Part shown: positions 25,856-34,389 of the stretch, in pieces
How the letters are laid out: every line of letters begins with the position of its first letter
How positions within the stretch are numbered: position 1 is the first letter of the stretch
Assembly: GCA_040219025.1 (NCBI GenBank)
Contig: JAVJTE010000020.1
Coordinates: 992,001-1,056,000 of the forward strand
Source: HT1-32 sp040219025
Lineage (GTDB): Bacteria; Pseudomonadota; Alphaproteobacteria; Rhodospirillales; HT1-32
Reading direction: 5' to 3'
DNA length: 64,000 nt
Position numbers and translations under genes: made by a program
Notes under the pieces: generated by a model
What the model was told of the DNA's origin: nothing
The model's input: only the letters and a program-made list of their open reading frames with translations
The model's database searches: none

Positions 25856-26893
25856 CTAGAAGGTTGTCAGGACGTTTTGCAGTTTTGCCCGTTCTTCAAG
25901 AGAACGTCCGGTACCGAGCGCGACACAGGACAGCGGATCATCCGCGATGGAGACGGGAAGCCCCGTCTCATGCCGCAGGACGAAATCGAGATTCGACAAC
26001 AGGGCACCGCCACCGGTCAGCACAATGCCCTTGTCGACGATATCGGCTGCCAGTTCCGGTGCGGTATGTTCCAGCGCGACCTTTACGGCCTCGACGATGG
26101 CACCGACCGGCTCGGCCAGGCTTTCGGCAATCTGGGCCTCGGTAATGACCAGCTCCCGGGGGACGCCGTTCATCAGGTCGCGGCCCTTGATTTCCATCGA
26201 CTTGCCTTCGCCTTCGCCCATCGGATAGGCGCTGCCGATTTCCTTCTTGATGCGCTCGGCAGAGCCTTCACCGACCAGCAGGTTATGATTGCGGCGGATA
26301 TAGGCGATGATCGCCTCGTCCATCTTGTCGCCGCCGACGCGGACAGACCGGGCATAGACAATGCCACCAAGGGACAACACGGCAACTTCCGTGGTGCCGC
26401 CACCGATATCGACGACCATTGAGCCGGTTGGTTCCGTCACCGGAAGTCCGGCACCGATTGCGGCGGCCATCGGTTCCTCGATCAGATAGACCTTGCGGGC
26501 ACCGGCATGTTCAGCCGATTCCTGAATGGCGCGGCGTTCAACGGCGGTCGAGCCGGAGGGCACACAGACCACGATCAGCGGGCTGGCAAAGCTGCGGCGG
26601 TTATGAACCTTGCGGATGAAATGCTTGATCATCTCTTCCGCAACTTCAAAGTCGGCGATAACGCCATCGCGCAAAGGCCGGATCGCGTGGATGTTGCCGG
26701 GGGTACGACCCAGCATCATCTTCGCTTCGTCGCCGACGGCAAGAACACGCTTCTTGCCCTTCTCTTCCAGAATGGCGACCACCGACGGCTCGTTCAGAAC
26801 GATGCCCCGGCCCTTGACGTAAACCAGTGTGTTGGCGGTGCCGAGGTCAATTGCCATATCGGCAGACAGCCATCCGAGAATCTTGGAGAACAT
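25856..26893 (-). CDS. mreB: Actin-like rod-shape protein MreB
   Basis: A 345-residue bacterial actin that polymerises at the inner membrane and guides side-wall synthesis. The N-terminus MFSKILGWLSADMAIDLGTA has the amphipathic membrane helix and the phosphate-1 loop; phosphate-2 is VVDIGGGTTEVAVLSLG and the adenosine motif is VLTGGGALLSNLD. Length and motifs are canonical. It is the first gene of the mreBCD-mrdA-rodA operon, 72 bases after the leuA stop, so its promoter must lie in that short gap or be shared with leuA. Confidence 0.97.
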   Translation of the reverse strand: MFSKILGWLSADMAIDLGTANTLVYVKGRGIVLNEPSVVAILEEKGKKRVLAVGDEAKMMLGRTPGNIHAIRPLRDGVIADFEVAEEMIKHFIRKVHNRRSFASPLIVVCVPSGSTAVERRAIQESAEHAGARKVYLIEEPMAAAIGAGLPVTEPTGSMVVDIGGGTTEVAVLSLGGIVYARSVRVGGDKMDEAIIAYIRRNHNLLVGEGSAERIKKEIGSAYPMGEGEGKSMEIKGRDLMNGVPRELVITEAQIAESLAEPVGAIVEAVKVALEHTAPELAADIVDKGIVLTGGGALLSNLDFVLRHETGLPVSIADDPLSCVALGTGRSLEERAKLQNVLTTF

Positions 26894-26965
26894 GGGCGGA
26901 CTAGCCCTCGCTTTTCTTATAGTTCAGTGGTTGCGGGTGCCGGCGAATCACCGACTCGATATATA

Positions 26966-28543
26966 TCACGCGGTTAACGCTGCCGGGGCAGACTTTTCTC
27001 GTTTTGTCAGCAGTTTGTTCAGGGCACTGATATAGGCCCGTGCCGAGGCGACGAGGGTATCGGTGTCTGCTGACTGGCCGTTTACCGACTTTCCGTTTTC
27101 TTCCAGCCTTACAGTGACTTCAGCCTGGGCGTCGGTGCCCTGTGTCACAGCACTGACCTGATAGAGCTGCAGCCGGGCCTCTGCCGGAAACAGTTCCTTG
27201 ATACAGTTGAAGGTGGCATCAACCGGGCCATCCCCTTTCGAGAAGGTGGATTTGATTTCACCATCGATTTCCAGTGACAGGGACGCCGTCGGCGGACGGT
27301 GTTCGGTCCCGCATTTCACTTCGAGGCTGACCAGCCGGATGCGCTCGTCACCGCGGGCGGCTTCGTCATCGATCAGGGCGACGATATCCTCGTCGAAGAC
27401 TTCCTTCTTGATGTCGGCGAGGTCCTTGAACCGCTTGAAAAGCTCGTTCAGCGCATTGTCACCGGGCTTGTAGCCGAGCTCTTCAACCTTCTTGGAGAAG
27501 GCGTGACGCCCGGAATGTTTGCCCAGCACCAGTGTCGACTTGGTCAGGCCAACCGATTCCGGGGTCATGATTTCATAGGTCTGCGCGTTCTTCAGCATGC
27601 CGTCCTGGTGGATGCCGCTTTCATGGGCGAAGGCATTTGCCCCGACGATGGCCTTGTTCGGCTGAACGTTGAATCCGGTGATCGACGACAGCAGGCGCGA
27701 TGCCCGCATGATCTCCGTGGTCTCGATATTGGTCTGGTGCGGCAGGATGTCGGCGCGGGTGCGCAGCGCCATGACGATCTCTTCCATCGATGCGTTACCG
27801 GCCCGTTCGCCGATCCCGTTGATGGTACATTCGATCTGGCGGGCCCCGGCCCCGACAGCAGCCAGTGAATTGGCGACAGCCAGACCCAGATCATTATGGC
27901 AGTGAACGGAAATGATCGCCTTGTCGATATTCGGCACCCGGTTCATCAGCATGGTGATCAGGGCAGCAAATTCGGACGGCACCGCATAGCCGACGGTATC
28001 CGGAATATTGATCGTGCCGGCCCCGTTGGCGATGGCGGTCTCGACACAGCGACAGAGAAAGTCGTGATCGGTGCGGCTGCCGTCTTCCGGCGACCATTCG
28101 ACATCGTCGGTGAAGTTGCGGGCATGGGCGACGCTGGAGGCCACCGCATCGTGAACGGCGTCCGGTTCCATCCGCAGCTTGAATTTCATGTGCAGCGGGC
28201 TGGTGGAGATGAAGGTATGAATGCGGGCGCGTTCAGCCGGCTTCAGGGCCTCGGCGGCGCGTTCGATATCGCCTTTGGCTGCCCGTGCCAGCCCGGCAAT
28301 AATGCTGCCGCGGACCGTTTTCGCGACTTCGTTGACGGCTTCAAAATCGCCGTTCGAGGCAATCGGAAAACCGGCTTCGATGACATCCACGCGCATTGCT
28401 GCAAGCTGGCGGGCAATCCGCAGCTTTTCGTCAAGGTTCATCGAACAGCCCGGCGACTGCTCGCCGTCGCGCAAGGTCGTGTCAAAAATCAGTACACGAT
28501 TGTCTGGGTTGGTCTGGTCCGAATTCATTGTCTGTTCTGTCAT
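26966..28543 (-). CDS. leuA: 2-isopropylmalate synthase
   Basis: Condenses acetyl-CoA with 2-oxoisovalerate in the first leucine-specific step. The 525-residue protein has the catalytic TIM barrel with FDTTLRDGEQSPGCSM, the zinc-site segment ISVHCHNDLGLAVANSLA and GIGERAGNASMEE, then a C-terminal regulatory domain (about residues 400-525) for leucine feedback. The ATG follows GGAAGA. A TTGACA at about 28654-28649 (minus strand) is a candidate -35, and a partly self-complementary 5' leader of about 90 bases follows; no leader peptide was seen on this strand. Confidence 0.96.
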   Translation of the reverse strand: MTEQTMNSDQTNPDNRVLIFDTTLRDGEQSPGCSMNLDEKLRIARQLAAMRVDVIEAGFPIASNGDFEAVNEVAKTVRGSIIAGLARAAKGDIERAAEALKPAERARIHTFISTSPLHMKFKLRMEPDAVHDAVASSVAHARNFTDDVEWSPEDGSRTDHDFLCRCVETAIANGAGTINIPDTVGYAVPSEFAALITMLMNRVPNIDKAIISVHCHNDLGLAVANSLAAVGAGARQIECTINGIGERAGNASMEEIVMALRTRADILPHQTNIETTEIMRASRLLSSITGFNVQPNKAIVGANAFAHESGIHQDGMLKNAQTYEIMTPESVGLTKSTLVLGKHSGRHAFSKKVEELGYKPGDNALNELFKRFKDLADIKKEVFDEDIVALIDDEAARGDERIRLVSLEVKCGTEHRPPTASLSLEIDGEIKSTFSKGDGPVDATFNCIKELFPAEARLQLYQVSAVTQGTDAQAEVTVRLEENGKSVNGQSADTDTLVASARAYISALNKLLTKREKSAPAALTA

Positions 28544-28791
28544 GGCTTTGTCTTCCGGCGAATGTTCCTGTAGCCCGAATAAGCAAAATTCTGCGAAAAC
28601 CGCCGTAATCCGCCGAATATCGGGGCTAACTTGACGCGGCTCTCCGAATTGTCAACGACGGATGGTTAAGACCGGGTTACAGCAACCGGACGTCCGGGAA
28701 ACGCTCAATTTTCAATAGGATAGAAAGATGTCAAAAATAGGGTGATTTGCGACGTCTTATTTCCCCGCAGGCGGTTTTGTGCGAAAAAACG

Positions 28792-28820
28792 TTGCGTTGA
28801 GAATCAGTCTGCGCTAATCA
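28792..28820 (+). promoter_or_regulatory. Promoter of the asd attenuator leader
   Basis: TTGCGT (28792-28797) and TAATCA (28815-28820) are separated by exactly 17 bases. The expected RNA start, near 28827, falls only a few bases before the leader ATG at 28830. The leader mRNA would therefore be nearly leaderless, as known for the trpL leader of Sinorhizobium. That would also explain why the leader frame has no good ribosome site. Confidence 0.5.
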
Positions 28821-28829
28821 GACCGAGTT

Positions 28830-28946
28830 ATGACACAGATTTCCGCAAACGCCACCCGCCAGATCATGGTCCTCGCCGAGGGCTATGCTGTTGCGCGCGC
28901 CTGGGTCAAAACCGTCGTTACCACCATTAAAATGACCGGCAGGTAA
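28830..28946 (+). CDS. Putative aspartate-family leader peptide (38 aa)
   Basis: This short frame runs ATG to TAA and ends directly before the antiterminator arm. Its C-terminal part reads K-T-V-V-T-T-I-K-M-T-G-R. Of the last twelve residues, four pairs or singles (Thr x4, Lys x2, Ile, Met) are exactly the end products that depend on aspartate semialdehyde, made by asd two genes downstream. The control codons ACC ACC ATT AAA ATG ACC occupy 28920-28937. Composition, position and RNA structure all fit a ribosome-stalling leader. It is too short to judge by homology. Confidence 0.6.
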   Translation: MTQISANATRQIMVLAEGYAVARAWVKTVVTTIKMTGR

Positions 28947-29010
28947 CGCGGGCGTACTTTTGTCACATTAAGACTGTACAGCCCGCGGATAGCCACCGCG
29001 GGCTTTTTTG
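28916..29010 (+). promoter_or_regulatory. Transcription attenuator (1:2, 2:3 and 3:4 hairpins) before GNAT-asd
   Basis: 1:2 hairpin: CGTTACC (28916-28922) with GGTAACG (28942-28948). 2:3 antiterminator: CGCGGGCGTAC (28947-28957) with GTAC-A-GCCCGCG (28976-28987), 11 pairs and one bulged A. 3:4 terminator: AGCCCGCGG (28980-28988) with CCGCGGGCT (28996-29004), then TTTTTTG. The 2:3 and 3:4 stems share 28980-28987 and cannot coexist. A ribosome at the leader stop (28944-28946) would cover arm 2 and allow termination; one stalled on the Thr/Ile/Lys/Met codons would free arm 2 and prevent it. Confidence 0.75.
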
Positions 29011-29025
29011 TTTTGGAGAGGAACG

Positions 29026-29541
29026 ATGAGATTTGAAGCCTATACGACAGGAAGCAAGTTTGAACTGAGACCGCCGGAACGGGCCGCCGAATGGGCGGGC
29101 TATCATTCCATCCGGCAGCGGGCGATCTTTGACCGCCATCTGCCGGAGATGACCTACCGGGGCGACCATCCGGATGAACAGAAGGAGGGCAATCATCCGC
29201 TCTGCCTGTTCCGTAACGGAACCCTGGTTGGCGTGATTCGGGTTGATTTCCTGGACAGCGAAAAAGTGGCGTTTCGGCTGCTCGCCATCGACCCGGCCTG
29301 CCAGCGCCAGGGCTATGGCTCGGTTGCCCTGACCCTGGCGGAACAGTTCGCCAAGCACCATGGCCGTCTGCGGGTTGTCCTGCATGCCCACCGTTCCGTG
29401 CTTTTCTTCTACGCGCGAAACGGATATCTCCACGCGGAGTGGGATGAAGCGCCTCTTTCGGCAGATTCAGCCTCTCTGGGCAAGCGGCTCAACCTCGGTG
29501 TCGCACAGCATGACGGCTCGGTTTTCATCGCCGCAGCCTGA
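29026..29541 (+). CDS. GNAT-family N-acetyltransferase
   Basis: A 171-residue acetyltransferase. The acetyl-CoA pyrophosphate loop is RQGYGS within LLAIDPACQRQGYGSVALTL, followed by the helix AEQFAKHHG and the C-terminal RSVLFFYARNGYLH. The start at 29026 follows GGAGAGGA and lies 15 bases after the attenuator terminator. The substrate is unknown; the shared control with asd suggests an amino-acid-related molecule, but this is only context. asd follows after 20 bases. Confidence 0.85.
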   Translation: MRFEAYTTGSKFELRPPERAAEWAGYHSIRQRAIFDRHLPEMTYRGDHPDEQKEGNHPLCLFRNGTLVGVIRVDFLDSEKVAFRLLAIDPACQRQGYGSVALTLAEQFAKHHGRLRVVLHAHRSVLFFYARNGYLHAEWDEAPLSADSASLGKRLNLGVAQHDGSVFIAAA

Positions 29542-29561
29542 CCATCAAAGGAATAAATGAC

Positions 29562-30587
29562 ATGGGTTATAAAGTAGCGGTCGCAGGGGCGACGGGAAAT
29601 GTGGGTCGGGAGCTTCTGCAGATTCTGGCGGAACGCAACTTCCCGGCTGATGAAGTCGTCGCGCTGGCTTCCAGCCGTTCGGTCGGCCGGGAAGTCTCTT
29701 ATGGCGACAAGAAAATCCTGAAGGTTCAGGACCTTGAAAAGTTCGATTTCAAGGGAACCGATATCGGCCTGTTCTCGCCGGGGGCCAAAGTTTCGGCAGT
29801 TCATGCGCCGCGGGCCGCGAAAGCCGGATGCGTTGTCATCGACAATACCTCGCATTTCCGGATGGACCCGGATGTCCCGCTGGTCGTGCCGGAAGTAAAT
29901 CCGCAGGCGATTGCCGGCTATGGCAAGAAGGGCATTATCGCCAATCCGAACTGCTCAACCATCCAGATGCTGGTGGCGCTGAAGCCGCTGCATGATCTGG
30001 CAAAGATCAAGCGTGTTGTCGTCGCGACCTATCAGTCGGTCTCGGGTGGCGGCAAGGAATGCATGGACGAGTTGTTCGAGCAGACCCGAGGCATCTATGT
30101 GAACGATCCGATGAAGAAAGAGCGTTTCACCAAACAGATCGCGTTCAACGTCATTCCGCATATCGATGTGTTCATGGATGACGGGGCGACGAAAGAAGAG
30201 TGGAAGATGGTCGTCGAGACCAAGAAAATTCTCGATCCGGCCATCAGGGTCCATGCGACTTGCGTCCGTGTCCCGGTTTTTGTCGGGCATGCGGAAGCGG
30301 TGAATATCGAGTTCGAGCGGGACATCAGCGAAGAAGAAGCCCGCGAGGCGCTGCGCAACGCGCCGGGTGTCATCGTGCTCGATCACCGGGTTGACGAAGG
30401 TTATGTCACCCCGGCGGAATGTGCCGGTGAAGACGGTGTTTATGTCAGCCGTATCCGCCAGGACCCGACGGTCGAAAACGGCCTCAGCATCTGGGTTGTC
30501 TCCGACAATCTGCGCAAGGGTGCGGCGCTGAATACCGTCCAGATTGCCGAGGAACTCATCGCCTCGCATCTGCGCAAGGCAGCCTGA
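29562..30587 (+). CDS. asd: Aspartate-semialdehyde dehydrogenase
   Basis: Reduces aspartyl phosphate to aspartate semialdehyde, the branch point to lysine/diaminopimelate, threonine, methionine and isoleucine. The 341-residue enzyme has the NADP Rossmann motif VAVAGATGNVGRELLQIL, the catalytic Cys131 in ANPNCSTIQM, SVSGGGKECMDEL, and the substrate arginine and histidine region HATCVRVPVFVGHAE. It belongs to the shorter, Gram-positive-like ASADH group common in alphaproteobacteria. It is probably co-transcribed with the GNAT gene under the attenuator and ends at a strong terminator. Confidence 0.96.
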   Translation: MGYKVAVAGATGNVGRELLQILAERNFPADEVVALASSRSVGREVSYGDKKILKVQDLEKFDFKGTDIGLFSPGAKVSAVHAPRAAKAGCVVIDNTSHFRMDPDVPLVVPEVNPQAIAGYGKKGIIANPNCSTIQMLVALKPLHDLAKIKRVVVATYQSVSGGGKECMDELFEQTRGIYVNDPMKKERFTKQIAFNVIPHIDVFMDDGATKEEWKMVVETKKILDPAIRVHATCVRVPVFVGHAEAVNIEFERDISEEEAREALRNAPGVIVLDHRVDEGYVTPAECAGEDGVYVSRIRQDPTVENGLSIWVVSDNLRKGAALNTVQIAEELIASHLRKAA

Positions 30588-30619
30588 CGTCTCAAGCGCA
30601 GGGTTCTCCTCCGGAACGC

Positions 30620-30653
30620 AAAAGGGCGGCTGTCAGGATAGCCGCCCTTTTTT
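30620..30653 (+). terminator. Intrinsic terminator after asd
   Basis: GGGCGGCT (30624-30631) pairs with AGCCGCCC (30640-30647), preceded by AAAA and followed by TTTTTT, loop of 8 bases. It closes the GNAT-asd unit 36 bases after the stop. Confidence 0.9.
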
Positions 30654-30696
30654 GTCGGGCTGAAATCAGCACCGGCGTTCCGCCCGGATCCCCTGG

Positions 30697-31290
30697 TCAG
30701 CTGTCCGGCACTGCGGGATTGTCGGGGCCGGTGTAAAACTCAGGCCAGTTGTTTTTGACGACATAGCTGTCAGATGCCAGCGCATGACAGGTGTCAAGAA
30801 TGCGGGGGCGTTCGCGCGGGCCTTCGGCCAGAGCGATTTCCGGGTTTTCGCGCCGCCGTTTCTCCTGATAGGGAAAGATTGACTGAAAGGCTGTCGTGGC
30901 CATCGGTCCGAACAGTTCGACCAGATGGGTGCAACCTTCCGTACCGCCGACCAGCTTTTTGACCTGGCCGCGAAATCCCTTGCCGATCTGGACGCCGACC
31001 ATGCGCTGGAAATTCGGGGTGATATTGCCGCAGATCGCAAACGGGCCGGAATCCGTCACGCATTCCATCGCCTGTATTGTCAGGGTCTCGTCGACGGTCA
31101 TGCGCATCCACATGTCATGCACCGGCTCGCCCGCTTCTATCTGTCCGCGATAGTCATTCGGATAGGCATAGGATTTCTGGTCGGTCATATGGCCGTCGAT
31201 ATCCCACAATCCGTCCTGCCGGAGATATCCGCGGCAGGTGACGGTGCGGGTATGGACGGGTTCCCGTTCTGCGGGGGGCGACAACGGCAT
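30697..31290 (-). CDS. DUF2889 protein
   Basis: A 197-residue cytoplasmic protein of the DUF2889 family. Its recognisable blocks are TRTVTCRGYLRQDGLWDIDGHM, the middle MTVDETLTIQAMECVTDSGPF, and GGTEGCTHLVELFGPMATTAFQ. In other bacteria such proteins sit near aromatic-compound or steroid catabolic genes, but no function is established. It stands alone, between asd (convergent) and the CBS protein. Confidence 0.8.
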   Translation of the reverse strand: MPLSPPAEREPVHTRTVTCRGYLRQDGLWDIDGHMTDQKSYAYPNDYRGQIEAGEPVHDMWMRMTVDETLTIQAMECVTDSGPFAICGNITPNFQRMVGVQIGKGFRGQVKKLVGGTEGCTHLVELFGPMATTAFQSIFPYQEKRRRENPEIALAEGPRERPRILDTCHALASDSYVVKNNWPEFYTGPDNPAVPDS

Positions 31291-31387
31291 GGATGTTCTC
31301 CGGAAAAATATCTGGTCCGGACTATATAGATCGGCGGGCGCGGGTAAACCCGGCAGTCGGCCCGGTGAACCTGCTCAAACCCGGATT

Positions 31388-31831
31388 TTACTGTCCGTAG
31401 CCATCTCCGAAGATAAAGGCTTCACGATCACGCAGGTCGGCCTCCAGCATCTCCTTGGCCATGCGATAGAGATCCCGGATCGAGACCATGCCGATGACCT
31501 TGCCGTTTTCAACAACCGGCAGGTGGCGATATCCCCGCTCGCTCATCCGTTCCAGCGCGCTGCCGGCCAGATCGTCACCGGACAGGGTGTCCGGGTCGGG
31601 GGTCATGACCTCTGCCAGTTTTGTGGTATCCGGGTTGCGGTTGCTGGCGACCACCCGGCGGGTGATGTCACGTTCGGTGAAAATTCCGGCAAGCCTGTCA
31701 CCCTGCATGACAAGTATGGCGCTGCAGTGGCGCGATACCATCAGTTCGGCGGCTTGTCGGACGGTGTCATCCGGCGTCAGTGACGCCAGGATTTGCCCGC
31801 TTACTACATCCGGCACGATCTTCCGATCCAT
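31388..31831 (-). CDS. Tandem CBS-domain protein
   Basis: A 147-residue protein consisting of a CBS pair: domain 1 with VRQAAELMVSRHCSAILV and LAGIFTERDITRRVV, domain 2 with ERMSERGYRHLPVVENGKVIGMVSIRDL. Such stand-alone pairs bind adenine nucleotides and act as energy sensors for partner proteins. The partner is not evident; the CorC-type transporter upstream has its own CBS pair. Confidence 0.88.
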   Translation of the reverse strand: MDRKIVPDVVSGQILASLTPDDTVRQAAELMVSRHCSAILVMQGDRLAGIFTERDITRRVVASNRNPDTTKLAEVMTPDPDTLSGDDLAGSALERMSERGYRHLPVVENGKVIGMVSIRDLYRMAKEMLEADLRDREAFIFGDGYGQ

Positions 31832-31956
31832 CGCTTCCTCCTGTGATGGGGCGCGGCAACCGGGATCGCTTTGCGTTATTCTCCGGCTTCCGTCAGGGGT
31901 GAAGTCTGCGCCGGTCCGTGAATCAGGTCAAGTTTCACAGGTTCGGGGAGAAATTT

Positions 31957-33237
31957 TCAGCCGTCATCCGGCTCTTCGCCGACTTCGTCAACCTGGGCCA
32001 GACGCAGCTGGGTGATCTGGTTGCGGATCTTGCGGACAACATCGAACCGGAAGCCGTGGAACATGAAACTTTGCCCGGTTTCCGGAATGCGCCGCGCCTC
32101 GTGCAGCAGCAGCCCGGCAACGGTGGAGGCTTCGTCATCCGGCAGGGACCAGTCAAACTCCCGGTTCAGGTCGCGGATGGTCACATCGCCATTGACCAGG
32201 TAGCTGCCATCGGCTTCCTGGGTAACACCGGCCACCGTCTCGTCATGTTCGTCATCGATATCGCCGACAATTTCTTCCAGAATGTCTTCCAGCGTCACGA
32301 TGCCCTGCAGGGTGCCGTATTCGTCAATCACCAGCGCGAAATGTTCCCGCCGCAGCCGGAACGCCTGTAACTGGTCGAGCAGGGTTGTGGTGTCGGGCAC
32401 GAACCAGGGTTCCGCCGACAGCGCGACCACGTCGATTTCGGAGACATCGCCATTGCGGGCCCGGACTTCGCGGAGCAACTGCTTGGCATGGATCACCCCG
32501 ACAATATCGTCAGGGTCTTCGCGGTACAGCGGAATGCGGGTGAAGGTGCTGGCAAGCACCTGGTCGACAATATCATCGGCTGACTGGCTGGCGTCGATCA
32601 GGTTGACGTTCTTCCGGTGCGTCATGATCTCGCCGATATCGACGTCGTCCAGATCCAGCACGCTGCGCAGCATGGCGCGTTCATGCCGGGTGGTCGCCTC
32701 GTCACCGTCATGCAGGTCAATCGCACCCCGCAGTTCCTCTTCCGGATGCAGCGAGGCATCATCTGCCTCATTGCTGGCCCCCAGCATCTTGAGAGTGCCG
32801 GCGACCAGAATCTCGATCGCATGCGTGACAGGCGAGAACACCAGCACCATGACTTTCAGGATTGGCGAGACCTTCAGCGCCATTTTGTTGGCGTTTTGCA
32901 GGGCATAGGTCTTCGGCATGATTTCGGCAAAGATCAGAACCATCAGTGTCATGGCGATGGTGGCATAAACGACACCGGCCTCGCCGAAGAGGGTGATCAT
33001 CAGACTGGTGGCCAGTGCCGAGGCCAGAATATTGACCAGATTGTTGCCCAGCAGAATGGCACCGATCAGCCGTTCCTTCCGGGCATGCAGCTCCGAGACA
33101 ATCGCAGCACGTTTGTCACCCTGCTGTTCAAGCCGGTGAATGATATGTTTCGAGGTGCTGGTCAGGGCCGTCTCCGAGCTGGAGAAAAATGCCGAGAGCA
33201 GCAGCAGAACGAATATCGAGATGAGCGTAATGGTCAT
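31957..33237 (-). CDS. CNNM/CorC-type transporter (DUF21, CBS pair, CorC_HlyC)
   Basis: A 426-residue inner-membrane protein. The N-terminal DUF21 domain (about 1-190) has the helices ILVLLLLSAFFSSSETALT and LLGNNLVNILASALATSL; a CBS pair follows (about 205-330), with EIMTHRKNVNLID and LVIDEYGTLQGIVTLEDILE; the C-terminal CorC_HlyC domain contains VNGDVTIRDLNREFDW. The family handles Mg2+/Co2+ efflux or regulation. It is the third gene of aroK-aroB-corC, an order common in alphaproteobacteria. Confidence 0.9.
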   Translation of the reverse strand: MTITLISIFVLLLLSAFFSSSETALTSTSKHIIHRLEQQGDKRAAIVSELHARKERLIGAILLGNNLVNILASALATSLMITLFGEAGVVYATIAMTLMVLIFAEIMPKTYALQNANKMALKVSPILKVMVLVFSPVTHAIEILVAGTLKMLGASNEADDASLHPEEELRGAIDLHDGDEATTRHERAMLRSVLDLDDVDIGEIMTHRKNVNLIDASQSADDIVDQVLASTFTRIPLYREDPDDIVGVIHAKQLLREVRARNGDVSEIDVVALSAEPWFVPDTTTLLDQLQAFRLRREHFALVIDEYGTLQGIVTLEDILEEIVGDIDDEHDETVAGVTQEADGSYLVNGDVTIRDLNREFDWSLPDDEASTVAGLLLHEARRIPETGQSFMFHGFRFDVVRKIRNQITQLRLAQVDEVGEEPDDG

Positions 33238-33273
33238 GATGACGGTTGGTTGGTTCCAGGCTGTTTCACGATA

Positions 33274-34389
33274 TCAGGCAGCAAGATCATGATCCCAGAG
33301 CGCACGGATGGCCCCGGGCTCTACATCATTGGTGATGAAGCTTTGCCCGATAGCACGGGCAAGTATCAGGGTGAGGCGACCGTTATCCACCTTCTTGTCG
33401 CGGCTCATATGATCCATCAGACGGTCTGCGAGACCGGTCTGCAGGATCTGGCCGGGAATATCGGCGGGAAGGCCGACCTGCAGCAGGTGGTCGCGAACGC
33501 GGGCTGCGTCAGTTGGCGGACAAAGGCCAAGCCGGGCCGACAGATCAAACGCCAGCCGCATACCGATGGCCACGGCCTCACCATGTAGCAGCGATCCGTT
33601 ATAGCCGGCCTCTGCCTCAAGTGCATGGCCGAAGGTATGACCGAGATTGAGCAGGGCGCGGCGACCGCTCTCGCGTTCATCGGCAGCGACGGTTTCGGCC
33701 TTTGCGCGGCAGCTCTCGACAATCGCATGGCGTCGGGCCGCAGCATCTCCGGCGATCAGCGCAGGGCCGTTATCGCAAAGCCAGTCAAAGAACGCCGGCC
33801 GGTCGATCAGCCCGTATTTGACCACTTCGGCATATCCGGCCAGCAGTTCCCGTTCCGGCAGGGTATCAAGTGTTGCGGTGTCGGCGAGCACGATCCGCGG
33901 CTGATAGAAGGCACCGACCAGATTCTTGCCGTAAGGCGAATTGATGCCGGTTTTGCCGCCAACCGAGCTGTCGACCTGGGACAGCAGGGTGGTCGGGATC
34001 TGAATGAAGTCGACGCCGCGCAGCAGACTGGCAGCAGCAAAGCCTGCAAGATCACCGACCACCCCGCCACCAAGAGCGACAACCGCCAGCCCGCGGCTGG
34101 CCCGGCGTGACAGCATGTCATTCATCAGGCGCTGGAACTGATCGAAGCTTTTGCTGGCTTCACCTGCCGGAATCACAAATGCCTCGACCCGGAGACCGGC
34201 GGCGGTCAGCGATTCCGTCAGCGGTCCAAGATACTGGCCGGCGACATTTTCGTCGGTGACGACAAAGCATCTCGGCTCGCGCAGCAGCGGCGCGATATGC
34301 GCGCCAGCCTGTGCAACAAGTCCCGGGCCGACCAGAATATCATAGCTGCGATCCTGAAGATCGACAGTCAGGCGCTCAATGTCAGACAT
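33274..34389 (-). CDS. aroB: 3-dehydroquinate synthase
   Basis: Second step of the shikimate pathway: DAHP to 3-dehydroquinate, NAD- and zinc-dependent. The 371-residue enzyme shows the NAD-binding VALGGGVVGDLAGFAAASLLRG, IPTTLLSQVDSSVGGKTGIN, the zinc ligand region YAEVVKYGLI and the metal histidines in NLGHTFGHALE and LLHGEAVAIGM. The ATG at 34389 overlaps the aroK stop by eight bases. Confidence 0.97.
   Translation of the reverse strand: MSDIERLTVDLQDRSYDILVGPGLVAQAGAHIAPLLREPRCFVVTDENVAGQYLGPLTESLTAAGLRVEAFVIPAGEASKSFDQFQRLMNDMLSRRASRGLAVVALGGGVVGDLAGFAAASLLRGVDFIQIPTTLLSQVDSSVGGKTGINSPYGKNLVGAFYQPRIVLADTATLDTLPERELLAGYAEVVKYGLIDRPAFFDWLCDNGPALIAGDAAARRHAIVESCRAKAETVAADERESGRRALLNLGHTFGHALEAEAGYNGSLLHGEAVAIGMRLAFDLSARLGLCPPTDAARVRDHLLQVGLPADIPGQILQTGLADRLMDHMSRDKKVDNGRLTLILARAIGQSFITNDVEPGAIRALWDHDLAA

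Noticed and set aside
28543..28690. A second attenuator in front of leuA on the minus strand
   Set aside because: The leader is short and partly self-complementary, but no leader frame with Leu, Val or Ile runs and no terminator with a T-tract could be found.
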